From Bacteroidota bacterium (GTDB taxonomy: Bacteria > Bacteroidota > Rhodothermia > Rhodothermales > UBA10348), in NCBI GenBank assembly GCA_027620595.1, contig JAQCDI010000035.1, positions 1 through 12,641 on the forward strand: 12,641 bases of DNA, given 5' to 3'. This document shows positions 1-6,575 of the stretch, in pieces (the stretch's first letter is position 1; every line of letters starts with the position of its first letter). The notes beneath the pieces were generated by a model that saw only the letters and a program-made list of their open reading frames with translations, was not told the DNA's origin and searched no databases. The position numbers were made by a program, and so were the translations under genes.

Positions 1-17
1 GGGCGCCGCAGGCGCCC
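1..17 (-). terminator. Possible terminator hairpin downstream of rplQ
   Basis: Arms gggcgcc (1-7) and ggcgccc (11-17) pair perfectly around a three-base loop, 37 bases past the rplQ stop. The GC-rich stem in the right place fits an operon end. The bases that would carry the U-tract lie outside the window, so termination cannot be confirmed. Confidence 0.4.
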
Positions 18-54
18 GCCCCTTCCAGGTTGGGTCGAAGATGTCAGGACCGGA

Positions 55-762
55 TCAGGCGTCCTTTTCCTTGTCCTTTTCTTCCTCGGCGGCGGCCTCT
101 TCAGCAGCGGGGGCTTCTTCAGCTGCCGCTTCTTCTACCGCTGCCTCTTCGGCAACTGCAGCTTCGGCTACTGGAGCTTCCTCAACCGCTTCTTCAACGG
201 CTACATCTTCAACGACGGCTTCTTCGGCCACTGCTTCCACTTCGGCTGCTTCTTCGGCCGCTACTTCGGCTTCAGGAGCTTCCTCAACGGCGACATCGGC
301 GACATCGGCTGCAGCAGCTACCGCAGCAGCTCCACTGCTCTTACGGCGGCCTGCGCGACGGGTCTTCTTACCCGATCCCGTACTGGAGCCGAACGGCTTG
401 ACATCGTTGTAGTCTACCAGCTCGATGAGCGCCATTTCGGCAGAGTCGCCGGCACGCTGGCCGAGCTTGACGATGCGGAGGTAGCCGCCCTCACGGTCTT
501 TGATCTTTCCACTGATCTCAGTGAACAGCTCAGTGACCGCATGCTTGTCCTGCAGATGACGGAAGACTTCACGACGATTGTGCGTCGTGTCCTCCTTACC
601 GCGGTTGATGATCGGCTCAGCATACTGACGGAGCGCTTTGGCTTTGGTCAGTGTGGTCGTGATCCGCTTGTGACGGATAAGCGCCGTGGCCATCGACGAG
701 AGCGTCGCCTTGCGATGCGAACTCGTGCGCCCAAGCTTGAATCCTTTTTTCTGGTGTCTCAT
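55..762 (-). CDS. rplQ: 50S ribosomal protein L17 (bL17) with long acidic C-terminal extension
   Basis: Bacterial 50S protein near the exit tunnel. The conserved core is residues 1-120: MRHQKKGFKLGRTSSHRKATLSSMATALIRHKRI at the start, then TLTKAKALRQYAEPIINRGK (about 38-56), REGGYLRIVKLGQRAGDSAEMALIELVDYN (about 90-119). Past the core is a basic linker with KKTRRAGRRK (132-141), then about 90 residues almost entirely of Ala, Glu and Val with some Pro and Asp, ending KDKEKDA. Core-only L17 is about 115-130 residues, so this 235-residue protein is roughly twice that. The tail is probably helical or disordered and strongly negative. The serine-rich frames on the opposite strand are a by-product of its codons. 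It is the last gene of the cluster, as usual. Confidence 0.98.
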   Translation of the reverse strand: MRHQKKGFKLGRTSSHRKATLSSMATALIRHKRITTTLTKAKALRQYAEPIINRGKEDTTHNRREVFRHLQDKHAVTELFTEISGKIKDREGGYLRIVKLGQRAGDSAEMALIELVDYNDVKPFGSSTGSGKKTRRAGRRKSSGAAAVAAAADVADVAVEEAPEAEVAAEEAAEVEAVAEEAVVEDVAVEEAVEEAPVAEAAVAEEAAVEEAAAEEAPAAEEAAAEEEKDKEKDA

Positions 763-779
763 GGGGGTGTACTCGGTTG

Positions 780-796
780 GCGTCCCTCGGGGACGC
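780..796 (-). repeat. Perfect 7-bp-stem hairpin between rpoA and rplQ
   Basis: Arms gcgtccc (780-786) and gggacgc (790-796) pair perfectly around a three-base loop, starting five bases after the rpoA stop. No U-run follows before the rplQ ATG at 762, so it is not a standard terminator. Confidence 0.7.
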
Positions 797-801
797 TTCG
801 C

Positions 802-1777
802 TTATCCTTTTACGTCTTCGAGGAATCGATCGACGTCCATGCCGAACGACAGATTGCGCTCTTCGATGACCGCCATCAGTTCCTGCAGGGACTTGCGTCC
901 GAAGTTGCGGAACTTGAGCATCTCGGACTCTTCGCGACGAACGAGGTCTCCGATGGTCTTGATGTTGGCCGCCTTGAGGCAGTTGTGGGCACGGACCGAC
1001 AGGTCCAGTTCGTCAACGGACTGATTGAGCAGTTCGCGAACGCGCTGAACCTCGGCGTCGATCTCTTTTTCCTCTTCCGTCGGCTGCGGTTCGCTGTCCA
1101 TCTTGATGAACAGGTTCACGTGGTCGCGCAGGATCTGGGCAGCAGAAGCCAGCGCATCCTCGGGAACCGTCCGTCGTGACCTCCATGGTCAGGGATTCGA
1201 AGTCGATCTTTTCGCCGACACGGGTCTGGTTGACCGTGTAGCGAACATTCTTGATCGGGGTGAAGATGGCATCCATGGCCACGACTCCGATGGGATCGTC
1301 GGCACGCTTGTTCTCTTCGCCCGGCACGTAGCCACGGCCACGCTCCATGCGGAGCTCAACCGAGAAGCTGGTGCCTTCCGATACCGTGGCAATGTGGTGA
1401 TCCGGGTTGAGGACCTCCCAATCGGCCGTAGCATCGGCAATGTTCTTGGCTGTCCATTGGCCGGGGCCTTTGACGATGAAGCTGATGTTGCCATCGGCTC
1501 CTTCGTTGGCGCGGAAACGGACACCCTTGAGGTTCAGGATGATGTCAGACACATCTTCCGTGACCCCTTCGATCGTGGAAAACTCATGCTGCACGCCGTC
1601 GATCTTGACCGCCGTGATAGCCACGCCCTGCAGCGAGGACAGCAATACGCGACGGAGGGCATTCCCGATCGTTACCCCGAAACCGCGCTCCAGCGGCTGA
1701 ATGACAAAGCGTCCATACGTTTCGGTCGTCTCTTCCAGATCGACGCCATCGGGCATCTGGATGGAGTAGGTGCTCAT
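802..1777 (-). CDS. rpoA: DNA-directed RNA polymerase subunit alpha, reading frame broken by a frameshift
   Basis: Alpha dimerises to scaffold beta and beta-prime, and its C-terminal domain binds UP elements and activators. The first frame starts at the ATG at 1777 (MSTYSIQMPDGVDLEE). It gives a normal N-terminal domain with RFVIQPLERGFGVTIGNALRR and LLSSLQGVAITAVKIDGVQHEF, up to LTMEVTTDG at residue 204, then runs out of pattern and stops at 1013. The family sequence resumes one frame over at VPEDALASAAQILRDHVNLF and continues through an intact C-terminal domain (RAHNCLKAANIKTIGDLV, FRNFGRKSLQELM) to the TAA at 802. The break is near 1160-1171. The whole span is 976 bases, not a multiple of three. 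Since rpoA is essential and both halves look conserved, a sequencing or assembly error is the likeliest cause. A TTG upstream at 1825 is not used. Confidence 0.95.
1160..1171 (-). other. Frameshift junction in rpoA
   Basis: On the minus strand the region reads ACG-ACG-GAC-GGT-TCC-CGA-G. Codons through GGT fit the N-terminal frame; GTT-CCC-GAG onward fit the C-terminal frame. Restoration needs one base fewer or two, five or eight bases more. The family pattern T-D-G-[ST]-[VI]-x-P-E-D-A suggests bases are missing. The local ACGACGGACGG repeat is slippage-prone. Confidence 0.85.
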
Positions 1778-1868
1778 AACAGCTTGATCTCTGATAAGTG
1801 ATCTGAATACAGCAAACCGTGCCAATGATGCGGCTCCGGTCGCTGCCCGGGAGGAGGTTCAGGAAGAA

Positions 1869-2471
1869 CTACTTCGAGTAGAGCTCGACAATGAGCTGCT
1901 CTTTGATGTTCTCCGGGATATCCTCGCGGTTGGGGTAGTCAAGGAACTTGCCCTGAAGGAGCTTGTGATCCACTTCAAGCCACGGGAATGCCTTCCGCGT
2001 GCGATCCATGGAATCGGAGACGACCACCAGGTTGCGGCTCTTCGGACGAAGTGCCACAATGTCCCCACCACGCAGCATGGCCGACGGGATGTTCACAACA
2101 CGGTCGTTGACCATGATGTGTCCGTGGTTCACGAGCTGGCGAGCCTGGCGACGAGTGCGGGCAAAGCCCAGACGGAAAACCGTGTTGTCGAGACGGGCCT
2201 CAAGGAACTTGAGGAGGTTCTCGCCGGTGACGCCTTTCTTGCGCGCGGCTTTCTCGAAGGTTTTCCGGAATTGACGCTCAAGGACACCGTAGGTGTATTT
2301 CGCTTTCTGCTTTTCCTTGAGCTGGACGGCGTAATCGCTTTCCTTGGAGCGACGTCCACGTCCATGCTGCCCCGGGGGATGGGGCTTGCGCTCGAGCGCT
2401 TTCGAGGGACCGAAGATCGGCTCCTTGAAGCGACGGGCAATCTTCTGCTTCGGGCCACGGTAACGGGCCAT
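1869..2471 (-). CDS. rpsD: 30S ribosomal protein S4 (uS4), zinc-free form
   Basis: Primary 16S rRNA-binding protein that nucleates 30S assembly and, in studied bacteria, represses translation of its own operon or gene. The 200-residue product begins MARYRGPKQKIARRFKEPIFG and has no cysteine at all, so the N-terminal zinc site of the other S4 class is absent. The S4 RNA-binding domain lies at about 91-150: EARLDNTVFRLGFARTRRQARQLVNHGHIMVNDRVVNIPS. It closes with IPENIKEQLIVELYSK, matching the usual family ending. Length is canonical. It is preceded by a 116-base leader with a strong hairpin and a Shine-Dalgarno-like site, the most leader-like stretch in the window. Confidence 0.98.
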   Translation of the reverse strand: MARYRGPKQKIARRFKEPIFGPSKALERKPHPPGQHGRGRRSKESDYAVQLKEKQKAKYTYGVLERQFRKTFEKAARKKGVTGENLLKFLEARLDNTVFRLGFARTRRQARQLVNHGHIMVNDRVVNIPSAMLRGGDIVALRPKSRNLVVVSDSMDRTRKAFPWLEVDHKLLQGKFLDYPNREDIPENIKEQLIVELYSK

Positions 2472-2480
2472 AGTTGTTTA

Positions 2481-2487
2481 CCTTTCT
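2481..2487 (-). promoter_or_regulatory. Shine-Dalgarno-like AGAAAGG before rpsD
   Basis: The minus strand reads AGAAAGG nine bases before the rpsD ATG. It overlaps one copy of AGGTAAAC (2476-2483), a word repeated 21 bases upstream at 2497-2504. Confidence 0.45.
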
Positions 2488-2509
2488 CGTTTAGGGGTTT
2501 ACCTGAACG

Positions 2510-2534
2510 TATGGGCGCTTTTCCGCTGCCCATA
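2510..2534 (-). repeat. Strong hairpin in the rpsD leader
   Basis: Arms tatgggcgc (2510-2518) and gctgcccata (2525-2534) pair over nine positions with a single bulged base, around the loop GGAAAA on the minus strand. It sits in the 116-base rpsK-rpsD gap, 39 bases upstream of the rpsD ATG. No U-tract follows. It could be part of a translational control element for S4, but the sequence does not prove this. Confidence 0.7.
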
Positions 2535-2587
2535 GCCGGACTTAATCCCGAACTGCCATCCACAAGGAACAGCAGGTGCCTTTCGCG

Positions 2588-2986
2588 TCAGACGCGACGA
2601 CGTTTCGGGGGCCGGCAGCCATTGTGGGGAACAGGAGTGACGTCGCGAATCGTGGCAATCTCGAGCCCTACGGCAGAGAGAGCACGAATAGCGGACTCAC
2701 GACCGGATCCCGGGCCTTTCACGAATACTTCCACGCGACGCAGACCGAGATCGTGGGCTTCCTTGCCGGCAGCCGAAGCGGCTACCTGGGCAGCGTAAGG
2801 AGTGTTCTTACGGCTGCCTTTGAAACCCATCTTACCCGAACTGGCCCAGGAAATCGTGTTCCCGTACTGATCCGTGAGCGTGATCTGCACGTTGTTGAAC
2901 GTAGCCTTGATGTGCGCCTGTCCATTGGACTCGACGACCACGCTCTTTTTACGTACGCGTCCTCCGCCCCGTTTTGCTTTAGCCAT
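2588..2986 (-). CDS. rpsK: 30S ribosomal protein S11 (uS11)
   Basis: Platform protein of the 30S subunit next to the E site and the mRNA exit. The 132-residue product is canonical in length and pattern: a basic N-terminus (MAKAKRGGGRVRKK), IKATFNNVQITLTDQYGNTISWASSGKMGFKGSRKNTPYAAQ at about 27-68, FVKGPGSGRESAIRAL at about 87-102, and the ending VTPVPHNGCRPPKRRRV. The Asn-Gly in HNGCR is the position known to form iso-aspartate in Escherichia coli S11. A 13-base inverted repeat (cgcgtcagacgcg, 2584-2596) spans the stop codon. The 116-base gap to rpsD that follows is the longest in the window. Confidence 0.99.
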   Translation of the reverse strand: MAKAKRGGGRVRKKSVVVESNGQAHIKATFNNVQITLTDQYGNTISWASSGKMGFKGSRKNTPYAAQVAASAAGKEAHDLGLRRVEVFVKGPGSGRESAIRALSAVGLEIATIRDVTPVPHNGCRPPKRRRV

Positions 2987-3007
2987 GGTGTGTTGGGATG
3001 GTTGAAC

Positions 3008-3030
3008 TTCCCTGCCACTGTGGCAGGGAA
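3008..3030 (-). repeat. Perfect 10-bp-stem inverted repeat between rpsM and rpsK
   Basis: Arms ttccctgcca (3008-3017) and tggcagggaa (3021-3030) pair perfectly around ctg, starting seven bases after the rpsM stop. On the minus strand no U-run follows. On the plus strand the hairpin is followed by tgccttttta, so the only terminator-like orientation is antisense to the operon. The CCTGCC core recurs in the rpmD-rplO gap. Confidence 0.8.
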
Positions 3031-3037
3031 TGCCTTT

Positions 3038-3418
3038 TTACTTACGCGGTGCGGCCTTTTTGCCCGCAACCGTTTTCTTCTTGCCCTTGCGGGTACGTGC
3101 GTTGGTCTGCGTGCGCTGACCGCGGACCGGGAGGCCGCGACGGTGGCGCAGACCGCGGTAGCAACCGATATCCATCAGTCGCTTTATGTTCAGCTGGATC
3201 TCCGTGCGCAGCTGACCTTCCACCTGGTACTCATCTTCGATGAGCTTACGGATGGCCTTGGTCTGGTCTTCCGTCCAAGTGTCGGGCCGCTCGTTGGGAT
3301 CGATCTCCAGGCGGGTGAGGATCTCAACAGCGCGGGCACGGCCAACTCCGAAGATGGCAGTGAGGGCGATTTCGCCGCGCTTCTTGACGTTCAGGTCTTG
3401 TCCTGCGATTCGTGGCAT
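3038..3418 (-). CDS. rpsM: 30S ribosomal protein S13 (uS13)
   Basis: 30S head protein forming bridges to L5 in the 50S subunit and contacting the P-site tRNA through its C-terminal tail. The 126-residue product begins MPRIAGQDLNVKKRGEIALTAIFGVG. It contains the helix-two-turns-helix motif FGVGRARAVEIL (about 23-34), the conserved IKRLMDIGCYRGLRHRRGLPVRGQRTQTNARTRKG block at about 78-112, and a Lys/Ala-rich tail. Length is canonical. In many bacteria this gene opens the alpha cluster, where S4 represses translation in Escherichia coli; here it follows rpmJ by 36 bases with no recognisable S4 target. Confidence 0.99.
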   Translation of the reverse strand: MPRIAGQDLNVKKRGEIALTAIFGVGRARAVEILTRLEIDPNERPDTWTEDQTKAIRKLIEDEYQVEGQLRTEIQLNIKRLMDIGCYRGLRHRRGLPVRGQRTQTNARTRKGKKKTVAGKKAAPRK

Positions 3419-3454
3419 AGGTCCAGCTGCAACGCGTGGAACAGGGGGTATCCC

Positions 3455-3571
3455 CTATCCCTGACGCTGTTTGTGTTTCGGGTTTTTCTTGTTGATCACG
3501 TAAACGCGGCCTTTCCGGCGGACAATCTTGTCCTCGGCGCTGCGTTTTTTGACACTGGCACGCACTTTCAT
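3455..3571 (-). CDS. rpmJ: 50S ribosomal protein L36 (bL36), zinc-free form
   Basis: Smallest 50S protein, binding 23S rRNA near the factor-binding region. The 38-residue frame was read directly: MKVRASVKKRSAEDKIVRRK, then GRVYVINKKNPKHKQRQG. The N-terminus MKVRASVKK and the ending KHKQRQG are diagnostic. The three cysteines and the histidine zinc site of the common form are replaced (Arg/Ser/Glu/Asp at the first pair and Asn at the third), so this is the C-minus version seen in Bacteroidota and some others. It sits between infA and rpsM as usual. No Shine-Dalgarno sequence precedes the ATG; the leader ends ACCCCGACTGAC. The stop codon lies in a small stem (agggg/cccct, 3443-3456). Confidence 0.97.
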   Translation of the reverse strand: MKVRASVKKRSAEDKIVRRKGRVYVINKKNPKHKQRQG

Positions 3572-3677
3572 GTCAGTCGGGGTCTTTTGGGGCCCGCCAG
3601 AAGCGAAAACCCATTTTTGGTTGTAGCCGATGTATTACGCCGAGATCCCGGGCGGGTTCGCGACAATTTTGTGAAGC

Positions 3678-3896
3678 TTATTTGTAGCGGTACACAATGC
3701 GCCCTTTGGACAGGTCGTAAGGTGAGAGTTCCACCTTGACACGATCTCCGGGCAGGATCTTGATGAAATACATCCGCATCTTGCCGGAAAGCAGCCCTAG
3801 AATCTCGTGTCCGTTTTCTAGGCGGACCCGGAACTGGGCGTTGGGAAGGGCCTCAACCACTTCACCATCCTGTTCAATGGGCTTCTGCTTGGCCAT
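3678..3896 (-). CDS. infA: Translation initiation factor IF-1
   Basis: Binds the 30S A site and works with IF-2 and IF-3 during initiation. I choose the ATG at 3896, giving the canonical 72 residues beginning MAKQKPIEQDGEVVEALPNA. A reading 12 codons longer lies inside map and is unconserved. The S1/OB fold is recognisable: VVEALPNAQFRVRLENGHEI at about 13-32, then SGKMRMYFIKILPGDRVKVELSPYDLSKGRIVYRYK to the end. Its start overlaps the end of map by 23 bases, and no Shine-Dalgarno sequence is seen, so translation probably relies on coupling with map. It is followed by a 106-base gap before rpmJ. Confidence 0.98.
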   Translation of the reverse strand: MAKQKPIEQDGEVVEALPNAQFRVRLENGHEILGLLSGKMRMYFIKILPGDRVKVELSPYDLSKGRIVYRYK

Positions 3897-4710
3897 AAGC
3901 TGCAATAGGGGTCTGTTCGTATGGGAGCACATCGAGGGCTTCCTCGATATGCCGGAAGGTGGTCAGGATCTCGGCTTCGCTGGGGCGAACCACGATCATG
4001 TGCTCGTAATGGGCAGACGGCAGGGAATCCGACGTCTTCACGGTCCAGCCGTCCCCTTCCGTGCGGACGGAGGCCGTGCCCCGGTTGATCATGGGCTCGA
4101 TGCACATGGTCAGACCGGACATCAGTTTGCGGCCGCTACCAGGCCGCCCAAAATTGGGGACTTGCGGGTCTTCGTGCAGCTGTCGTCCAATGCCGTGTCC
4201 GACAAGATCCTTGACGACGCCGTAACCACGTGCCTCACAATGAGCCTGGACGGCAGCGCCAATATCACCGAGCCGTTTACCGGCCGTTGCCTGGGCAATA
4301 CCCAGCATGAGGGACTCGTACGTTGTGGTCAGCAAAGCGCGCGTCTCATCTGAAACGGATCCCACCGCAAAGGTGTAGGCGCTGTCGCCGTACCAACCAT
4401 CAAGCACCACACCGCAGTCAGCCGAGAGGATGTCACCTTCTTCCAGCGGAACATCGTTCGGGATGCCGTGCACTACCTGGTCATTGACCGAGGTGCACAG
4501 CGTGGCCGGGAAAACCAGGCTTCCAACCCGATAGCCCTTGAAAGCCGGCTGGGCGCCGTTGTCCCGGATGAACTCTTCAGCCAATCGGTCCAATTCCCGG
4601 GTCGTGACGCCAGGAGCAACGTGCGCAGCCACCACGCCCAGCGTGCGGCCCACCAGGTCGGCCGACGCGCGCAGTTGCTCGATATCCCGTTCGCTCTTGA
4701 GGTGGACCAT
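3874..4710 (-). CDS. map: Methionine aminopeptidase, type I
   Basis: Cytosolic metallo-enzyme that removes the initiator methionine from nascent proteins when the second residue is small. The 278-residue product contains all five di-metal ligands of the family: Asp98 (SADCG), Asp109 (WYGDSAYTF), His172 (GHGIGR), Glu205 (CIEPM) and Glu236 (YEHMIVV). The substrate-contacting His81 (VVHGIP) and His179 (LHEDP) are also present. There is no N-terminal zinc-finger extension. It follows secY by nine bases with no adk between, as is common in Bacteroidota and relatives. Its last 23 bases overlap the start of infA in another frame, suggesting translational coupling. The final 25 or so residues are not conserved. 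Confidence 0.98.
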   Translation of the reverse strand: MVHLKSERDIEQLRASADLVGRTLGVVAAHVAPGVTTRELDRLAEEFIRDNGAQPAFKGYRVGSLVFPATLCTSVNDQVVHGIPNDVPLEEGDILSADCGVVLDGWYGDSAYTFAVGSVSDETRALLTTTYESLMLGIAQATAGKRLGDIGAAVQAHCEARGYGVVKDLVGHGIGRQLHEDPQVPNFGRPGSGRKLMSGLTMCIEPMINRGTASVRTEGDGWTVKTSDSLPSAHYEHMIVVRPSEAEILTTFRHIEEALDVLPYEQTPIAAYGQAEAH

Positions 4711-4719
4711 GGCGGTAAA

Positions 4720-6033
4720 CTAGCGGCGTCCCTTGATGCGGCCCGACTTCATGAACCCGTCGTAGTGGCGCATGAGAAGATGACTTTCCACCTGCTGCAG
4801 AGTGTCCAGCGTGACGCCTACAAGGATCAGCAGCGACGTACCGCCGAAGAACTGGGCAAAACCGTAGGTAACACCGAACTGGATGGCAAAGGCCGGGAAG
4901 ATGGCCACGATACCCAGGAAAATGGAGCCGGGCAGCGTGATACGAGTCAGGATGTTGTCAATGAACTCGCTGGTCTGCTTGCCGGGACGGATACCCGGAA
5001 CGAAACCACCCTGGCGCTTCATCGTGTCCGCCATTTCCTTCGGGTTCACGGCGATGGCCGTGTAGAAGTAGGTGAAGAACACACAGATCACGAAGAAAAT
5101 GGCCGAGTAGCCCCAGGAGGAGATGTCGGTAAAGAACACGCCCATCTGCTGCATGAAGGCCGAATCCGGAAACAGCGTTGCAAACGTGGCCGGCACGAAC
5201 ATGATCGACTGGGCGAAGATGATCGGCATGACGCCCGCAGCGTTGACCTTCAAGGGAAGGTACTGGGTCGATCCGCCGTACACCTTGCGACCAACCACGC
5301 GCTTGGCGTACTGGACCGGAACGCGGCGCGTACCCTGAGTGATCAGCACAACGCCTGCGGTCACGAGGCCGAGCACACCGATTTCAAGCAGGAAGATGAA
5401 CAGGTTGCTCGACAGCTCGAACTCGTTGAGGAGCGACGTGGGCAGGAAGGCAACGATACCGATCATGATGATCAGCGAAATACCGTTTCCGATCCCGTTT
5501 TCCGTGATGCGCTCACCGAGCCACATGACGAACATCGTGCCCGAAGTCAGTACGATGACCGTCGATACCATGAAGAAGGTATCCCCGATGATGATGGCCT
5601 GGGCCGTTGCGCCGTACTGCAGGTTGATAGCGAAACCAATGGACTGCAGGGCAGTGACGAGGATCGTCCCGTAGCGCGTCAACTGGGTGATTTTGCGACG
5701 TCCGTCCTCCCCTTCACGCTGCAGCTTCTGGAAGTACGGAACGACTGCGCCCATGAGCTGGATGACGATCGAGGCCGTGATGTACGGCATGATCCCGAGC
5801 GCGAAGATCCCGGCGGCGCTGAAGGCACCCCCCACAAAAAGGTCCAGCAGACCCAGCAGGTTGTTGGGGTCCGCGTTCGCATTGATTTCAGCCAGGATGC
5901 TTGCATCGACGCCCGGCAGCGTTACGAACGCGCCGAGTCGGTAGATGACGAGCAGTCCGACGGTGTACAGGATGCGGCGACGAAGCTCCTCGACTTTCCA
6001 GATGTTGCGGAGACTATCGGTAAATCCAGCCAT
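4720..6033 (-). CDS. secY: Preprotein translocase subunit SecY
   Basis: Channel subunit of the SecYEG translocon in the cytoplasmic membrane, moving unfolded proteins across or into the membrane with SecA or the ribosome. The 437-residue product has ten hydrophobic segments, the first at about 21-39. Family motifs are all present: GIMPYITASIVIQL (80-93), GEDGRRKITQLTRYGT (108-123), TENGIGNGISLII (177-189), RRVPVQYAKR (236-245), LPLKVNAAGVMPIIFA (259-274). Cytoplasmic loop C5 carries GGFVPGIRPGKQT (342-354), including the Arg needed for SecA coupling in studied bacteria. The C-terminus VGVTLDTLQQVESHLLMRHYDGF is typical of Bacteroidota-type SecY. Only nine bases separate its TAG from the map start. 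Confidence 0.99.
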   Translation of the reverse strand: MAGFTDSLRNIWKVEELRRRILYTVGLLVIYRLGAFVTLPGVDASILAEINANADPNNLLGLLDLFVGGAFSAAGIFALGIMPYITASIVIQLMGAVVPYFQKLQREGEDGRRKITQLTRYGTILVTALQSIGFAINLQYGATAQAIIIGDTFFMVSTVIVLTSGTMFVMWLGERITENGIGNGISLIIMIGIVAFLPTSLLNEFELSSNLFIFLLEIGVLGLVTAGVVLITQGTRRVPVQYAKRVVGRKVYGGSTQYLPLKVNAAGVMPIIFAQSIMFVPATFATLFPDSAFMQQMGVFFTDISSWGYSAIFFVICVFFTYFYTAIAVNPKEMADTMKRQGGFVPGIRPGKQTSEFIDNILTRITLPGSIFLGIVAIFPAFAIQFGVTYGFAQFFGGTSLLILVGVTLDTLQQVESHLLMRHYDGFMKSGRIKGRR

Positions 6034-6109
6034 GATGGTGTGTCGTTGGTCCCTTTACGGGCCTGGATGGGGGTTCCTGGGAGGTGGACTCGTTCGGGCG
6101 AACCCGTTT

Positions 6110-6565
6110 TCAAAGATCGGTTGCCGTTCCTCCGGCTTTCTCGATCTTCTCGCGGGCTGTCTTGCTGAAGCCATGGGCCGAGACCTTCACGGCTACGTCG
6201 ATATCGCCGCCGCCGAGGACTTTGACCAGTTCGCCTTTGCCGATCAGGCCTTTGGAACGCAATACGTCAGGCGTGATCTCGGTGGCAGCATCCACGGCAC
6301 CCGAAGTGACGAGCTCCGCCAGGCGGGACACGTTCACGGCATGGTACTCCTTGCGGAACGGATTCTTGAATCCGTATTTCGGTACGCGGCGCTGCAGCGG
6401 CATCTGGCCCCCTTCAAAGTAGGTGGGGATGCTGGCACCGGCACGGGCCTTCTGGCCCTTGTTACCTTTCGTGGCCGTGTTGCCGTACCCGGAACCGGTA
6501 CCGCGGCCAATGCGCTTGCGCGACTTTGTCGCCCCTTTGGCGGGCTTCAGATTGGAAAGATCCAT
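6110..6565 (-). CDS. rplO: 50S ribosomal protein L15 (uL15)
   Basis: Late-assembly 50S protein with a long basic N-terminal extension that threads through 23S rRNA. The 151-residue product begins MDLSNLKPAKGATKSRKRIGRG. It carries the Gly/Arg/Lys-rich TGSGYGNTATKGNKGQKARAG motif at about 23-43, then FEGGQMPLQRRVPKYGFKN at about 50-68, and a globular C-terminal domain ending KVSAHGFSKTAREKIEKAGG. Length is within the family norm (about 145-150). It directly precedes secY, as in most bacteria, with a 76-base gap. No Shine-Dalgarno sequence is visible. Confidence 0.99.
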   Translation of the reverse strand: MDLSNLKPAKGATKSRKRIGRGTGSGYGNTATKGNKGQKARAGASIPTYFEGGQMPLQRRVPKYGFKNPFRKEYHAVNVSRLAELVTSGAVDAATEITPDVLRSKGLIGKGELVKVLGGGDIDVAVKVSAHGFSKTAREKIEKAGGTATDL

Positions 6566-6575
6566 GGTGTTGCTA

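Noticed and set aside
41..412. Serine/alanine-rich plus-strand frame opposite the rplQ tail
   Set aside because: It is the complement of the Ala/Glu codons of the L17 tail, so its low complexity is inherited. The L17 core on the minus strand fixes the true strand.
802..1119. A separate gene for a free alpha C-terminal domain, starting at an internal GTG
   Set aside because: The matching alpha sequence extends further upstream in the same frame to VPEDALASAAQ, so the GTG is internal. No Shine-Dalgarno site precedes it. A frameshift within a single rpoA explains the data better.
1778..1825. Longer rpoA start at a TTG
   Set aside because: The extra 16 residues are unconserved, and the ATG at 1777 gives the usual alpha N-terminus ahead of the conserved LERGFGVTIGNALRR block.
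1778..1868. Promoter for rpoA-rplQ in the rpsD-rpoA gap
   Set aside because: I looked for a sigma-70-like pair and for the Bacteroidota TTTG / TAnnTTTG pair on the minus strand and saw none that was convincing. The same holds for the gaps before rpsD and rpmJ.
2576..3739. Plus-strand open frame of 387 codons opposite infA, rpmJ, rpsM and rpsK
   Set aside because: It spans four real minus-strand genes and their gaps, and its translation resembles no family I know.
3897..3932. Longer start for infA
   Set aside because: The extra 12 residues lie in map and would make IF-1 longer than its highly constant 72 residues.
4468..6168. Plus-strand open frame of 566 codons opposite secY and map
   Set aside because: It lies wholly antisense to two well recognised genes, has a composition rich in Asp, His, Arg and Glu with no recognisable family, and shows no start signals. 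It is a by-product of codon bias on the other strand.
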